Shown: positions 17,801-26,722, counted from the stretch's first letter. The stretch: 64,000 nt of DNA from Pseudomonas baetica (GCF_019733355.1 NZ_JAIHLQ010000028.1:34288-98287); one strand, 5' to 3'. Notes: generated by a model from the letters alone, not told the origin. Program-made: numbers and translations.

Positions 17801-20800
17801 TCCCAGCGCCTGACGGATATCGATGGCTTGATGAATACGCTTCGGATCATCGTTGTACTGCGGTAACTCCAACCCTGAGCGATCCATGGGGTAGAACTTC
17901 TGACTGTCAAAATAAACCTGGTTATTTTGCAGATCCAATCGCGTGACGACCGCCTCCGGTTCGAAGCGCAGCACCCTACCCTTGCGCGTATAACCGGCCG
18001 TTCCGTAAGCATTCTGAATCTTGCGCAAATGGGCACCCACGGCCCGGGCTTTGTCGCTGATCTGCCCCAGGTTACTGGCGATGGCCGATACACCGATGCC
18101 AACACCGAGCAACGGCACTGACAGAATGGCGGCGGCAGCGCCGACGGTTCCACCCGCGGCCAGTGCGACGATATCCAGCCCCAGCGCTGACGCATCGAAC
18201 ACCAGTTGCGTGGCCAGCCGCGAGCGCTGTTCCTGGTGGGTGGCAACCGCCAGGCCGTATATGTCGAAACCAATATTAGCTGCGGAAAAAACAATCCCGA
18301 CGCCTGTGGTTGCTCGTCCCAGAAGCCGTCCGGACAATGACGATTGGCGTAGCGCCAGACTCTGCTCACTGGCCGCTACCTGACGCACCAGGCGGATTGT
18401 CTGTAGCGAATCGCTCAACACGCCATAACCCAACTGGGCGTAACTGACATAAACCTGCACCTGCAGGGCTATCGACAATGCCGGGATCTGACCGTGGTCG
18501 GCCTGATAGTCGCGATGACGCATTTCGGTGATCAGCGTCTGGATCGCGAAGGCAAAACTCAAACGGCTGCCGCCATCGGCTTCACCCGCAGCCTGGTTGG
18601 CGCCTGCCAGGTTTTTCACCAGACGCTGCACATGTTTTTTGACGTTGCTTAGCCGCGAATCGAGGGTGGTGATATTCAAGGTCTTTTGCGGGTTGCGCGC
18701 ATCCACCAGCGTCACGCTGTAACGGCTATCGGAATCTTCCCGAACCGTTTCCAGCAGGGGTAAGTACTCACGCCCCACTTTGTGTTCAGTGCGCAAGGCA
18801 TGAGTGGCCTGTTCAAGCTCACCTGCCCAATACCGAGCATCCAGTTGCGCCAGACTGGCACCCATCCGGCTGTTGTCGTTCAACGAACGTGTACGCGCAA
18901 TGGCTTGTTTGTCCCACACCGTGGCGGTTTGCGTGTCAACAACGGTGGAGTTTTGCACAAAGCCGTCCAGCAGCAGATTCACCGAAACAACCTTTTGCGC
19001 AATCGCCGCTGTATTCAACTCGATGACGTTGAAGTGCGGATTAACTCCGTCACCCAGACCGTACAACCTGGCCAAGGCGCCGTTCTCAGCACTCAGGTAA
19101 TGCGCCACCCCCTGCTTGAGTTCCTGTACACCTGCAAACCCATAGATCGCAAAGTTCGGCTCATAAAAACGAAAGACGTTCTGATCGCCCACTCTGGTTT
19201 TCGCCACCAGCAAGGCGTGATTTCCGGTATCTAGCAGCATGACGACGGGCGCCGTTTTCGCCTCAAGCGCCTGTGCGATGTGTTCCAGGCTTTGGCTGCC
19301 CAAAGGTTTGCCGACATCATTCAGAGGCAAGTCATGCAATTCATCCAACGCCTGCAGCAAGGTCCGGGCATCTGCGTCTTCAGGCGTCTGGCTGGCGTTG
19401 GCCACCCTGCCGATCAACGCCCGCTCCGCTGACTCGCCACGAGGCAGTGCCGCCGCCATCAACAGTGCCAGCGGATAACACCGGCGACCGGGGTCACCGG
19501 TTGTCTGCACCAGCAGGTCTTGCGGCACCTGCCGGGAAGAAACGGCGCCTGCCTTGACAAACGCCTCACGAACCTGGGCACCGCGATTGAGGATGCGCAG
19601 GTGATAGTGACGTTGCGCGGTGTTGTTGATTTGCCCGAGGCGCTCGCCCCATTGACTCAGAGTCAGCGGTTCGTTGAGCGCGAGCACTTTGAGTTCGCGC
19701 GCCGTGTGCTCGCCGGATACGCCACCGCGCGCAAGGCCTGCCTGAAATGCCGGTGACGGACGCTGGCGCAAGGCTTTTTCAATGGCATTGAAACGGGCGA
19801 ACACTCCCCCTTCAGAGGTTTCGCGAGCGATATTCAGCACCTCTTGCCATGCGCCGGCAAACCCGTTGGTATCCAGGCGCGCGGCACCGAAAATACCGCC
19901 CAGCATGACCCGCTGCAGCGGGCTCAACTGCTCAAGCGTCAGTGAACCGTGAGCAACCTGGGTGAACAGCTCGTTCAAGTTTGTGGCGGACTGCGCCCCG
20001 TGCGAAACGGGCAAGTCACTGTTGGGCTGCGCGAGGATTTCCTGGCGTGCGTCGAACCCGATGGAAAAGTTTTTGTTGAAGGTGATGTCACCACTCAACT
20101 TGTCCTTCATCGCACGATTGAACGGTTCGCCCAGTTCATCCATCAGTTGTTGCAATACCGAGGTCAACAGCACCGGCTTGCCTTCAATCATCGGCCAGCC
20201 TTGTTTGAACGTCAGGGTCTGCTGATTCAGCAACTCAGCCAGATTGGCGGCATAACGTGATTTGAGTTTGCCGGCTTGCCATTTTTCCTGCTCTTTCGCC
20301 AACCACTCTTCAGGCTGGGCATTGACGGTCCAGCCGGAGATCGTTTCCTCTTCGGTATTGAAGTTATAGCCTTCACTGAGCCCCAGTCTGTTCATGATGC
20401 CGACGTAGTCGGCTTGTAGATGGGTTTGAATGTATCGCCGCAAACCTATGATGGCGGCACCGGGGCCCGTCAGGTTTATTGTGCCGCGAGCGTCGATGCG
20501 AATACCGTCCTGGTAGTAACTTAAAATGGACTGAGCCAAATTACTCAGAAAGTCCTCGACTGATGGAGTGAGCTTTCCTTCTGTTCTTTTTTCGTTCATG
20601 ACGTTTTCAATCAGACCCGACAACTTGTCGATTTCCGACCAGTTGATACCCGCCTCGCCAGCCCTGCGTTCAACGGTTTGCAGAGCGTCATAATTGAAGC
20701 GAATCAACTGCATGATCGACAAGGTCATACCACTACGAGGATGTGCCAGGAAGTGCGCATTCATTTGTCTGTCGAATTGAATGCCCATGCGAAATCCATT

Positions 20801-21946
20801 CTCGGGCACCCGCGCATCGGCCGATGGAACAAATATGTCACGGGCATCCGGCTTGCCGCGCGCGAAAGCGAGCAGCGACGCCTTGTGACTGGCAGGAATT
20901 TTGTCGGTTTTATCCGCATAACGTGCGCGATCCCGCCCCGGCATCAGTGCCTCGTTGTGATTGAGTAACAACTGCAAGACACCCAACCGCTGTACATCAT
21001 CGAAACCACTGATATCCACCCCACCCAACTTATCGGCCAGCGGTGGCAAGTAATCCATATCGCTGTAACGACCACCCTCCAAATACTCGGCCTGCAACCG
21101 CACAACATCACTGGCCGCGGCAAAATTGCCACGCAGGGCGACTTCTCGCTGGTAGACATCCTGTAAAAAGTGGTCGGCGAACTCATGCTTGACGTCACGC
21201 AACTGCAGATCCTGGCCGGCCATTGCCAGATGCGTCTCAAGGCACCGCTGGCGAAAGGCGTCAAGGGTTGCACGGTCCTTGCCGTAAGCGCGCACCATCA
21301 GGTCAATGCGTGCCGCGTCCGCTTGACCGCGCCATTGCGGTTGTTCGAGATACTCGAACATCTGGTGTTTCAACACCCGTGCGCGATTCTCGATCATCTG
21401 TGCCAGGTAGTTGGGGTGGGTGACCTTGTCACCTCCCGACTCCATTGCATGCGCTCTTGCACTGTCGAGAATCACCCGGTTCATCTCAAACGCCAACAAT
21501 GCATCGCTGTCGAACCAGAGATTGAACCGATACCCCTCAGGTTCCAGTACTGTGCGCCAGATGTTCATGTAGTCACGCTGAATGCCACCGACTTCACTGC
21601 CACCGACCCAAACGAAGTGCATGATCTTCGGCACTGGCCGGGCGACGCCATGAAGCATGTCCACCGTCGCCGACAGCCTCGCCACAGACTGACTCAGCCA
21701 GTTTTGAATCCGATTGATCTCCACAGGCACGGGTGTCTTCTTGCGGTCCAGCAATGTTGTCAGCGACTCTTGGAAAAGTTTCAGCGACAGCCATTGTTCG
21801 GCTTCATTGTGCGTTTGATTGAACAATTGATAGTACGTGGCCAGTGCCGTGTATTCAGCGGAACCGGCAAACTCGCTCAATGCCATTTGAAGTGCTGAAT
21901 AATCTTCAGCCGATATGAACCTGTGGTCATCCGTATTCTTTTTCAT
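14876..21946 (-). CDS. Large TcdA/TcdB- and LifA-like toxin (glycosyltransferase, C58-like protease, pore region)
   Basis: The 2356-residue product starts at 21946, where aaggatgag provides a well-spaced ribosome site; an ATG 9 bases upstream abuts that site. Domains: (1) TcdA/B-type glycosyltransferase, about 1-520, with IMHFVWVGG (W113) and the DXD motif YSDMDYLPP (D296, D298) that binds Mn and UDP-sugar; (2) a C58/YopT-like segment with C823 (GRRCYPLALL), H910 (GNHALLVAK) and YEPNFAIYGF, where the usual Asp is Glu929; (3) a TcdB-like pore/translocation region, about 1160-1620, with LQVQVYVSYAQL, a hydrophobic hairpin near 1249-1295 and RLDLQNNQVYF; (4) a beta-rich tail to 2356 without CROP repeats. 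No C80 autoprocessing protease is apparent and no signal peptide is seen. Such toxins glycosylate host GTPases; the target and secretion route here are unknown. Confidence 0.88.
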   Translation of the reverse strand: MKKNTDDHRFISAEDYSALQMALSEFAGSAEYTALATYYQLFNQTHNEAEQWLSLKLFQESLTTLLDRKKTPVPVEINRIQNWLSQSVARLSATVDMLHGVARPVPKIMHFVWVGGSEVGGIQRDYMNIWRTVLEPEGYRFNLWFDSDALLAFEMNRVILDSARAHAMESGGDKVTHPNYLAQMIENRARVLKHQMFEYLEQPQWRGQADAARIDLMVRAYGKDRATLDAFRQRCLETHLAMAGQDLQLRDVKHEFADHFLQDVYQREVALRGNFAAASDVVRLQAEYLEGGRYSDMDYLPPLADKLGGVDISGFDDVQRLGVLQLLLNHNEALMPGRDRARYADKTDKIPASHKASLLAFARGKPDARDIFVPSADARVPENGFRMGIQFDRQMNAHFLAHPRSGMTLSIMQLIRFNYDALQTVERRAGEAGINWSEIDKLSGLIENVMNEKRTEGKLTPSVEDFLSNLAQSILSYYQDGIRIDARGTINLTGPGAAIIGLRRYIQTHLQADYVGIMNRLGLSEGYNFNTEEETISGWTVNAQPEEWLAKEQEKWQAGKLKSRYAANLAELLNQQTLTFKQGWPMIEGKPVLLTSVLQQLMDELGEPFNRAMKDKLSGDITFNKNFSIGFDARQEILAQPNSDLPVSHGAQSATNLNELFTQVAHGSLTLEQLSPLQRVMLGGIFGAARLDTNGFAGAWQEVLNIARETSEGGVFARFNAIEKALRQRPSPAFQAGLARGGVSGEHTARELKVLALNEPLTLSQWGERLGQINNTAQRHYHLRILNRGAQVREAFVKAGAVSSRQVPQDLLVQTTGDPGRRCYPLALLMAAALPRGESAERALIGRVANASQTPEDADARTLLQALDELHDLPLNDVGKPLGSQSLEHIAQALEAKTAPVVMLLDTGNHALLVAKTRVGDQNVFRFYEPNFAIYGFAGVQELKQGVAHYLSAENGALARLYGLGDGVNPHFNVIELNTAAIAQKVVSVNLLLDGFVQNSTVVDTQTATVWDKQAIARTRSLNDNSRMGASLAQLDARYWAGELEQATHALRTEHKVGREYLPLLETVREDSDSRYSVTLVDARNPQKTLNITTLDSRLSNVKKHVQRLVKNLAGANQAAGEADGGSRLSFAFAIQTLITEMRHRDYQADHGQIPALSIALQVQVYVSYAQLGYGVLSDSLQTIRLVRQVAASEQSLALRQSSLSGRLLGRATTGVGIVFSAANIGFDIYGLAVATHQEQRSRLATQLVFDASALGLDIVALAAGGTVGAAAAILSVPLLGVGIGVSAIASNLGQISDKARAVGAHLRKIQNAYGTAGYTRKGRVLRFEPEAVVTRLDLQNNQVYFDSQKFYPMDRSGLELPQYNDDPKRIHQAIDIRQALGLPGLIGLVRLVPDDIQTVVLPCTPICYYGYEYQLGTPGFAYTPMPGEWHEPRASSEVPTSFASYVVPGMALLDYASGSIETWYPDLRNSAVEKLEYDEHGHQRFYFTVNTPFPHILYKLHPVYKPTTIEVRLDEHVRQLVVPELPAEWRNLVSYQITAQTGLYHIWLTPGIVAVTLPQGRAQWVVRAPWASLERVTFDDPQLKVDGIVLNDFDGFIELAGGELFRIDWNDLRLHLVSITLDASRSMTQVLAHLRKRANEQRLVTGYVPLYAFKVPFTPGERSVFTTAFYDVLRDRMLYARNLPVVVREGIVLGGAGAQHAWFYHPDHATVWCVDAVTGTVVHRFRLMNPASGSKIIGCAQDADGTLRISQRMLEQTEVEVTLHYRIADWTVVLTGIKTSSLARDYVNKPGAVYWASLINHFAAPRPFRDETPGMMAGISTWQSALFVHACAYILEGLHDQAWLGEGGTGKYFRAELGSDRDMVMLMPHEPDDFAMLFYSKQSRLISRGVEPGVAGGFYRNEVLERDVIAVTQAGKRYIATKADGRLLEIDKHGALEFVGLGQQWLKRHPDWLTALPALAESYKGAPFPIIGLSNVSGSGFVAVWCIDGQGVLVDNADGKELELLGLTPDKQAAWLLDVSAGQLYRQALVKFETLRQAFADGTRLVSPEQLPLVQKVWPQWAFVQVLKHGQGLLGRTREGINLELLDQQPARIVSVENQWSQVQGQTPAQLQARLKALLDGQSHASVLQVEQSADRYQYYVPELDRLFAVTGRADGQWAVFLGTRQASIPMLFDPIDGLIFSPDAADRSWGPGNYAHREEDVLSLELSGEIAQVMELLPDGVDKLILAFGSQVSSYRVSEQAWQRLSCIVVDSRRSSGDQMPSACTLVLDMAASERLMMSLVDGQLVFTDPDNAHSLIVRDVKSDEGEPGVPVQISVRIDGQYHMHGVEHWLKALSQARVDQGVATLERVIQKFV

Positions 21947-22123
21947 CGCTCTCATCCTTGAATCAACTATTCAAAAGTCGGACAAAACTAAGGCGTAAAT
22001 ACGGCGCACTCAAAAGTGAAAAAACTCAAGTAATGTCAAACGAAACATCGAACAACATACGGCGTCGACAACGGCATAATTCGGCAACAACTGCGCCTGT
22101 TCATTTCCCACCAATAAACGCAA
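21947..22123 (-). promoter_or_regulatory. Upstream region of the toxin gene
   Basis: No gene is supported here. On the minus strand a perfect -35 hexamer ttgaca occurs at 22039-22034, but the sequence about 17 bases downstream (cttttg) is a poor -10, so the promoter call is weak. The region is AT-richer than the cob genes next to it. Confidence 0.3.
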
Positions 22124-22154
22124 AAGGCCGCGAACCCAGAAGGTTCGCGGCCTT
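22124..22154 (-). terminator. Terminator of the cobGHIJ operon
   Basis: 13-base arms (aaggccgcgaacc / ggttcgcggcctt) close a 5-base loop about 100 bases after the cobJ stop, and the minus-strand copy runs into tttt. Its sequence resembles the marC/toxin terminator (both contain tcgcgaac-type arms), perhaps by chance. Confidence 0.75.
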
Positions 22155-22253
22155 GTTTACAAGCACAGACTTTAAACGCGAAAAGTATTAACCCGATGTC
22201 ACGTCGACTTGAAGTTGCTTACAACATTCTCGACGCTGCAACGATGGTTTTTT

Positions 22254-23942
22254 TCAAGAAACCGGTTTTTCCCCATACCAGCGTGGCGTATAGACCCAAT
22301 CTCCACCGCCGGCACGGGCAAAAGTGCAAGTGGTGGAAGAACCAATCAACACCATGGTGCGCATGTCCACCTGATCGGGGGTCAATGCGCCGAGGGTCGT
22401 CGTACGCAAGGTCTGCCCCGGACGCCCGATGTCTCGCCCCAGTACCACGGGCGTTTCGGCGGTGCGATGTTGTGCCACGATTTCCAGCGCGCGGCCCAAC
22501 TGCCATGGGCGCGCACGGGAGATCGGGTTGTAGAAGGCCAGTGCCAGGTCCGCTTCGGCGGCCAGGTCCAGACGTTTCTCGATGATCGACCAGGGTTTGA
22601 GGTTGTCCGACAGCGACATCACACAGAAATCATGCCCCAGCGGCGCGCCGGCCTGAGCGGCGGTGGCAAGCGAAGCAGAGACGCCCGGAAGAATGTCCAG
22701 ATCGACGCGGTGCCAGGCCGGGTCATCAGACTCGTGCAGCGCTTCGAGCACTGCCGCGGCCATGGCGAACACCCCCGGATCGCCGGACGACACGACGATC
22801 ACCGAACGCCCGGCGGCCGCCAGCCTGAAGGCGTGGCGGGCGCGTTGCATCTCTTCACGGTTGTCGGTGCAATGCTGCACCTGATCGTCACGGAACGGGC
22901 CAGCCATACGCACATAGGTTTCGTAACCGAGCACGTCGGTGGCACGGGCCAGTTCCGCCTTCACCGCTGGCACCATCAGTTCGGCAGCGCCCGGGCCGAG
23001 GCCGATGACGGCGAGACGACCGCGCGGACGGCCGATTTTCGCGATGTCCAGCGGTTGTTCCGCGATAGCCAAAGTGATGCCGTGCGCCGACTCAATCATC
23101 GACACGCCCGGCAGTGCATGGAGGTCGCTTGTTGCGCCGACAAACCGCAGCGGCACGCCCAGTTCCAACGCCGCTTCACGCAGATTCGCCGAAGCCATCT
23201 CAGTGTCGATCGCCACCAGACAGGCCAACGATTGCACCGCCACTTTCGCGTCGTGCAGCGCTGCACGCAGAGTGTTCGGCAGATCGGTGATTTCGGCGCA
23301 GACCATCGCCGCCACACTGCGCGGATAGATCAACAGCTCATTGGCACTCGCTTCGCGCTCGGCACTGCTCACATGAATCGAACGCTGCGCCTGCGGGTCT
23401 TCCGGCAACTGTGCCTGTTCCAGCCACGGCGCGGCGCCTTCGATGCGCACGCTGTGCCCGGCCAGCAGATCGGAGACAAAACGCTTGCCCAGTTCCAGAT
23501 CCGCCAGTGCGTAGCCACTCGGCGGATTGAGCAGGCAGGTGCCAAAACGCAACTCGCCGCTGGTAGTAATGGCTGCCGCGACTTGCAGCCCGGCGGCGAT
23601 TTCCCGCGCCATGACGTTCACGCCGCCAAGGCCACCGAGCAGCGGCACCACGGCACTGCCGTCTTCGGCGACGGCGAGTACCGCAGGCTCGGCGCCCTTC
23701 TCCAGCAACAGCGGCGCCAGCGTGCGAATGACAATGCCGGCCGCGCACAGGGCAATGATCGGCGTGTCCTGCTGATACAAGTCACGCAGCGTGGCGCCGA
23801 ACGCCTGATAGGTGCAGTCAGCACCTTCGACCCGACCGGCCAGGCCATGGATCTGCGCAGCAGGGTATACCTGCTGAATACGGCGGGCCGTGGCCAGGCT
23901 GCCCTGACCGAGAATGACGATGGCGGGTATGGAGTGAGTCAT
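22254..23942 (-). CDS. cobJ: CbiG-CobJ fusion: cobalamin lactone/hydrolase-like protein and precorrin-3B C17-methyltransferase
   Basis: This 562-residue fusion joins a CbiG/CobE-like part (about 1-310; LCAAGIVIRTLAPLL, VPLLGGLGGVN) to a CobJ methyltransferase (about 315 to the end; GRLAVIGLGPGAAELM, VSSGDPGVFAMA). CobJ methylates C17 and contracts the corrin ring. CbiG normally opens the delta-lactone in the anaerobic route, while the related CobE has an unclear role in aerobic organisms. The start ATG overlaps the cobI stop (TGATG), so an in-frame ATG 12 bases upstream is rejected. It is the last gene of cobG-cobH-cobI-cobJ and is followed by a terminator. The same fusion is, as I recall, normal in Pseudomonas. 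Confidence 0.92.
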   Translation of the reverse strand: MTHSIPAIVILGQGSLATARRIQQVYPAAQIHGLAGRVEGADCTYQAFGATLRDLYQQDTPIIALCAAGIVIRTLAPLLLEKGAEPAVLAVAEDGSAVVPLLGGLGGVNVMAREIAAGLQVAAAITTSGELRFGTCLLNPPSGYALADLELGKRFVSDLLAGHSVRIEGAAPWLEQAQLPEDPQAQRSIHVSSAEREASANELLIYPRSVAAMVCAEITDLPNTLRAALHDAKVAVQSLACLVAIDTEMASANLREAALELGVPLRFVGATSDLHALPGVSMIESAHGITLAIAEQPLDIAKIGRPRGRLAVIGLGPGAAELMVPAVKAELARATDVLGYETYVRMAGPFRDDQVQHCTDNREEMQRARHAFRLAAAGRSVIVVSSGDPGVFAMAAAVLEALHESDDPAWHRVDLDILPGVSASLATAAQAGAPLGHDFCVMSLSDNLKPWSIIEKRLDLAAEADLALAFYNPISRARPWQLGRALEIVAQHRTAETPVVLGRDIGRPGQTLRTTTLGALTPDQVDMRTMVLIGSSTTCTFARAGGGDWVYTPRWYGEKPVS

Positions 23943-24676
23943 CAGCCTTGCCACCGCTCGCCGGGCACGATGATCAGCGAGAAGTACGGCGAGGACATCG
24001 GCTCGACCTGATCAATCGGCACGATCTTCTGATTGGCCATGGTTGCGCGCTCGACATACAGCGCACGCTCAGCCAGACCGAGCTCTTCGAGCACCTGACG
24101 CACTTTGGGGAAGTTGCGCCCCAGCTTCATGATCACCGCTGCATCGGCATCGACCAGACGCCGTTTCAGCTCTTCATGGGGCAACACCCCGGACAGCACC
24201 GACAGGCTCTGATTGCGATACACCAACGGCGCGCCGAGTACCGAAGCGCCGCCGAGCATCGAGCACACGCCCGGCACCACTTGCGCCTCGTAACGGCTGG
24301 CGAGGCGATCGTGCAAATACATGTAGGAACCGTAGAAGAACGGATCCCCTTCACAGATCACCGCGACGTCGCGACCAGCATCCAGATGCGCAGCCACCGT
24401 CTCGGCGGCTTCATCGTAGAAATCACTGATGACCTGTTCATAGGAAAGCGGTGCCGGCAGCGCTTCGGTGGTCACCGGGTAAACCAATGGCAGCAGGTTC
24501 TGTGCTGCTTGCAGGTGCGCTTCGATGATGCCGAACGCGTTGCCCTTTTTGCCCTTGGCCACGAAGTACGCCACCACGGGAGACTCGCGCAGCAGGCGCA
24601 GCGCCTTGACGGTAATCAGTTCCGGGTCACCGGGACCGACGCCCAGGCCAATCAAACGACCTTTTGCCTGCATCAT
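23942..24676 (-). CDS. cobI: Precorrin-2 C20-methyltransferase
   Basis: CobI adds the C20 methyl group to precorrin-2 from SAM. The 244-residue protein shows the family motifs GRLIGLGVGPGDPELITVKA near residue 6, ICEGDPFFYGSYMYLHDRL near residue 110 and VPGVCSMLGGASVLGAPL. Its start overlaps the cobH stop (ATGA, with a second ATG immediately following), and its stop overlaps cobJ by one base, so the operon is translationally coupled. Confidence 0.95.
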   Translation of the reverse strand: MMQAKGRLIGLGVGPGDPELITVKALRLLRESPVVAYFVAKGKKGNAFGIIEAHLQAAQNLLPLVYPVTTEALPAPLSYEQVISDFYDEAAETVAAHLDAGRDVAVICEGDPFFYGSYMYLHDRLASRYEAQVVPGVCSMLGGASVLGAPLVYRNQSLSVLSGVLPHEELKRRLVDADAAVIMKLGRNFPKVRQVLEELGLAERALYVERATMANQKIVPIDQVEPMSSPYFSLIIVPGERWQG

Positions 24677-25299
24677 TCGATCTCCGTGGCGAGGGCGTTA
24701 ACGGCGGCGGCGGCCATCGCGCTGCCACCGAGCCGGCCTTGCATGATCACGAACGGCACGCCACGGCTGTCGGCCGCCAGCGCGGCTTTCGATTCAGCGG
24801 CGCCGACGAAACCCACCGGGAAGCCGAGGATCAGCGCCGGTTTCGGCGCCCCGGCGTCGAGCATTTCCAGCAGATAGAACAGCGCGGTCGGCGCATTGCC
24901 GATTACCACCACACTGCCTTCCAGATGCGGCCGCCACAGTTCCAGCGCGGCGGCGGAACGGGTGTTGCCCAACTCACGCGCCAGCACCGGCACGCTCTCA
25001 TCGCGCAGGGTGCAGATCACCTCGTTATTCGCCGGCAGGCGCGCACGGGTCACGCCTTCGCAGACCATCCGCGCATCGCAGAGGATCGGTGCACCGGCAG
25101 CGAGCGCATCGCGCCCGGCCTTGCCGGCCCCTTCCGAGAATTGCAGACCGTCGACAGCCTCGACCATGCCGCAGGCGTGGATCACCCGCACCGCGAGTTT
25201 TTCCAGGTCGGCCGGGATGCGCGCCAGATTGGCCTCGCGGCGAATGATCGCGAAGGAGTTGCGATAGATCTCCTGACCGTCGCGGATGTAATCAAGCAT
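24673..25299 (-). CDS. cobH: Precorrin-8X methylmutase
   Basis: CobH moves a methyl group from C11 to C12 to form hydrogenobyrinate. From the chosen start MLDYIRDGQEIYRNSFAIIR the protein has 208 residues, the usual size; a longer open frame upstream lies inside cobG. The catalytic His lies in AVRVIHACGM near residue 42, and GNAPTALFYLLEML with GFPVGFVGAAESK are typical. The start overlaps the end of cobG by 8 bases. Confidence 0.95.
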   Translation of the reverse strand: MLDYIRDGQEIYRNSFAIIRREANLARIPADLEKLAVRVIHACGMVEAVDGLQFSEGAGKAGRDALAAGAPILCDARMVCEGVTRARLPANNEVICTLRDESVPVLARELGNTRSAAALELWRPHLEGSVVVIGNAPTALFYLLEMLDAGAPKPALILGFPVGFVGAAESKAALAADSRGVPFVIMQGRLGGSAMAAAAVNALATEIE

Positions 25300-26590
25300 C
25301 AAGGGGGCTCCGAGAGCGGGCGGCGAGCAGGGTCGCGGCCGCTTCAATAGTAAGGTTGCTTGCGCGCAACGCGCCGAATCCCGGCAGCAAAGCATCGCGA
25401 AAATAGAGGTCGTAATGACCCGGACTGACGGCCAGCAAGGTCACCGGGGCACAGTGGGCGGCGGCGCACGAACGCGGGCAGCCGCAAAGGTGCGCGCTCA
25501 ACCCCGGGGGCAGCAGTGGCGCCAGCAGACGAGCGTCCTGTTTGGTGTCGGCCAGACCTTTGCCACAGCCGTCAGAACCGGTGCAGGCGATCAGTCGCGC
25601 CAACGGTTCGAGGGGCTGAGTCAATAGGTTCAGGTGTTGCAGGCTGCGCAGCACTTGCGCCGCGTCGCACGGTTTCACGTTGGGCAGCAACAGACTTTGC
25701 CAGGGTGTGAAACGCAGGCTGCCATCACCGAACTGACGGGCCAGTTGTGCCGCGCCACGCAGCATGACCGGGTCGAGACGACCGAGTGGCGGCACTGCAC
25801 CGACATAGACCCGGTTGTCGGCGTTCTGCGGATGAACGCCGATGTGCAAATCATCCGCCGCTGATGCGCGCTGCCAGTCCATGACCGATTTAACCGGCAC
25901 ACGCTCTCGCAACCGCTCAAGAAAGGCCAGGATGGGCAGTTCTTCGAGCAAATGACGCATGCGCGTCTGCTCCGGTCGAGCCCGATCAAGGAACAACGTC
26001 AGCACCGCCACGACCAGCGCATGGCCGTTTTCCAGCGCCACGGCGCCGACCGCCCGGTCCGTCGGGCAACCGGCGAACCCGAACGCCAGCAGCGTTTCGC
26101 CGTCGCGTTCGAACGCTGACAACCACAGATCATGCGGATGGTCGAGCATCGCCAGCGCTTCCCCGCCGTCCAGTTGCACGGCGAACTTGGCGCTCAGCTC
26201 AGAGAAGCGTGTATGGCTTTGCAAGGTGTCGAGAATCTGCTCGGCGAGTGCGCGGGTATCGACGCGCATCTGCCGGTCGATCCCGGCGGTGGGGCTGAGC
26301 ATGAGGTTGCGTACATCGTCGCCGGCAGCGCTTCGCGGCCCTAGACCGGCGGCCAGCAGACTGTCGATCAGTGCGGCGCTGTGCGGGCCGATCCCGCGAA
26401 TTTGCAGGTTGGCGCGGTTGGTCGCCTCGATCACGCCGCCGGCAAACCGCTGGGCAGCTTGCGCCACGGCATCGGCCTGATCCGCCGTGATCGAGCCACC
26501 ATTGAGCTTGATCCGGCAGATCCCACCGTCCAATGCCTGGACGATACGCAGCAACCCCGGACAGGCCGAGGGGCGTATGGCGGTGGACAT
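25292..26590 (-). CDS. cobG: Precorrin-3B synthase
   Basis: CobG is an oxygen-dependent monooxygenase related to sulfite/nitrite reductases; it hydroxylates C20 of precorrin-3A and so marks the aerobic B12 route. The start MSTAIRPSACPGLLRIVQ gives 432 residues; the in-frame ATG 90 bases upstream has no family support. The iron-sulfur ligands are visible near the C-terminus as CTGSDGC and CGCPRSC. It is the first gene of the leftward operon and diverges from cobL. Confidence 0.92.
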   Translation of the reverse strand: MSTAIRPSACPGLLRIVQALDGGICRIKLNGGSITADQADAVAQAAQRFAGGVIEATNRANLQIRGIGPHSAALIDSLLAAGLGPRSAAGDDVRNLMLSPTAGIDRQMRVDTRALAEQILDTLQSHTRFSELSAKFAVQLDGGEALAMLDHPHDLWLSAFERDGETLLAFGFAGCPTDRAVGAVALENGHALVVAVLTLFLDRARPEQTRMRHLLEELPILAFLERLRERVPVKSVMDWQRASAADDLHIGVHPQNADNRVYVGAVPPLGRLDPVMLRGAAQLARQFGDGSLRFTPWQSLLLPNVKPCDAAQVLRSLQHLNLLTQPLEPLARLIACTGSDGCGKGLADTKQDARLLAPLLPPGLSAHLCGCPRSCAAAHCAPVTLLAVSPGHYDLYFRDALLPGFGALRASNLTIEAAATLLAARSRSPLDA

Positions 26591-26722
26591 CGAGCGTTCG
26601 TTCAAGGGGCTGACCGGCTGCGTGGGAAAGGCGCTTCGTGGGCGAAGGCGCGGTATTATGCCTGCTTTGTCCGGTGGCATGAAAAGTCTGCCCGTCGGAT
26701 CGACATGTTTAGAGGAATATAG
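26591..26722. promoter_or_regulatory. Divergent promoter region cobG / cobL
   Basis: 132 bases separate the two divergent cob operons and must hold both promoters. A ribosome site agaggaa precedes cobL. I looked for a cobalamin riboswitch (B12 box and regulatory hairpin) and saw none; the region is also too short for a full one plus a promoter. Confidence 0.5.

Noticed and set aside
22209..24011. Long plus-strand open frame opposite cobJ
   Set aside because: The minus-strand frame encodes a clear CbiG-CobJ fusion; the other reads as Arg/His-rich nonsense.
26591..26722. Cobalamin riboswitch before the cob operons
   Set aside because: No B12-box-like sequence or nested hairpins, and the interval is too short.
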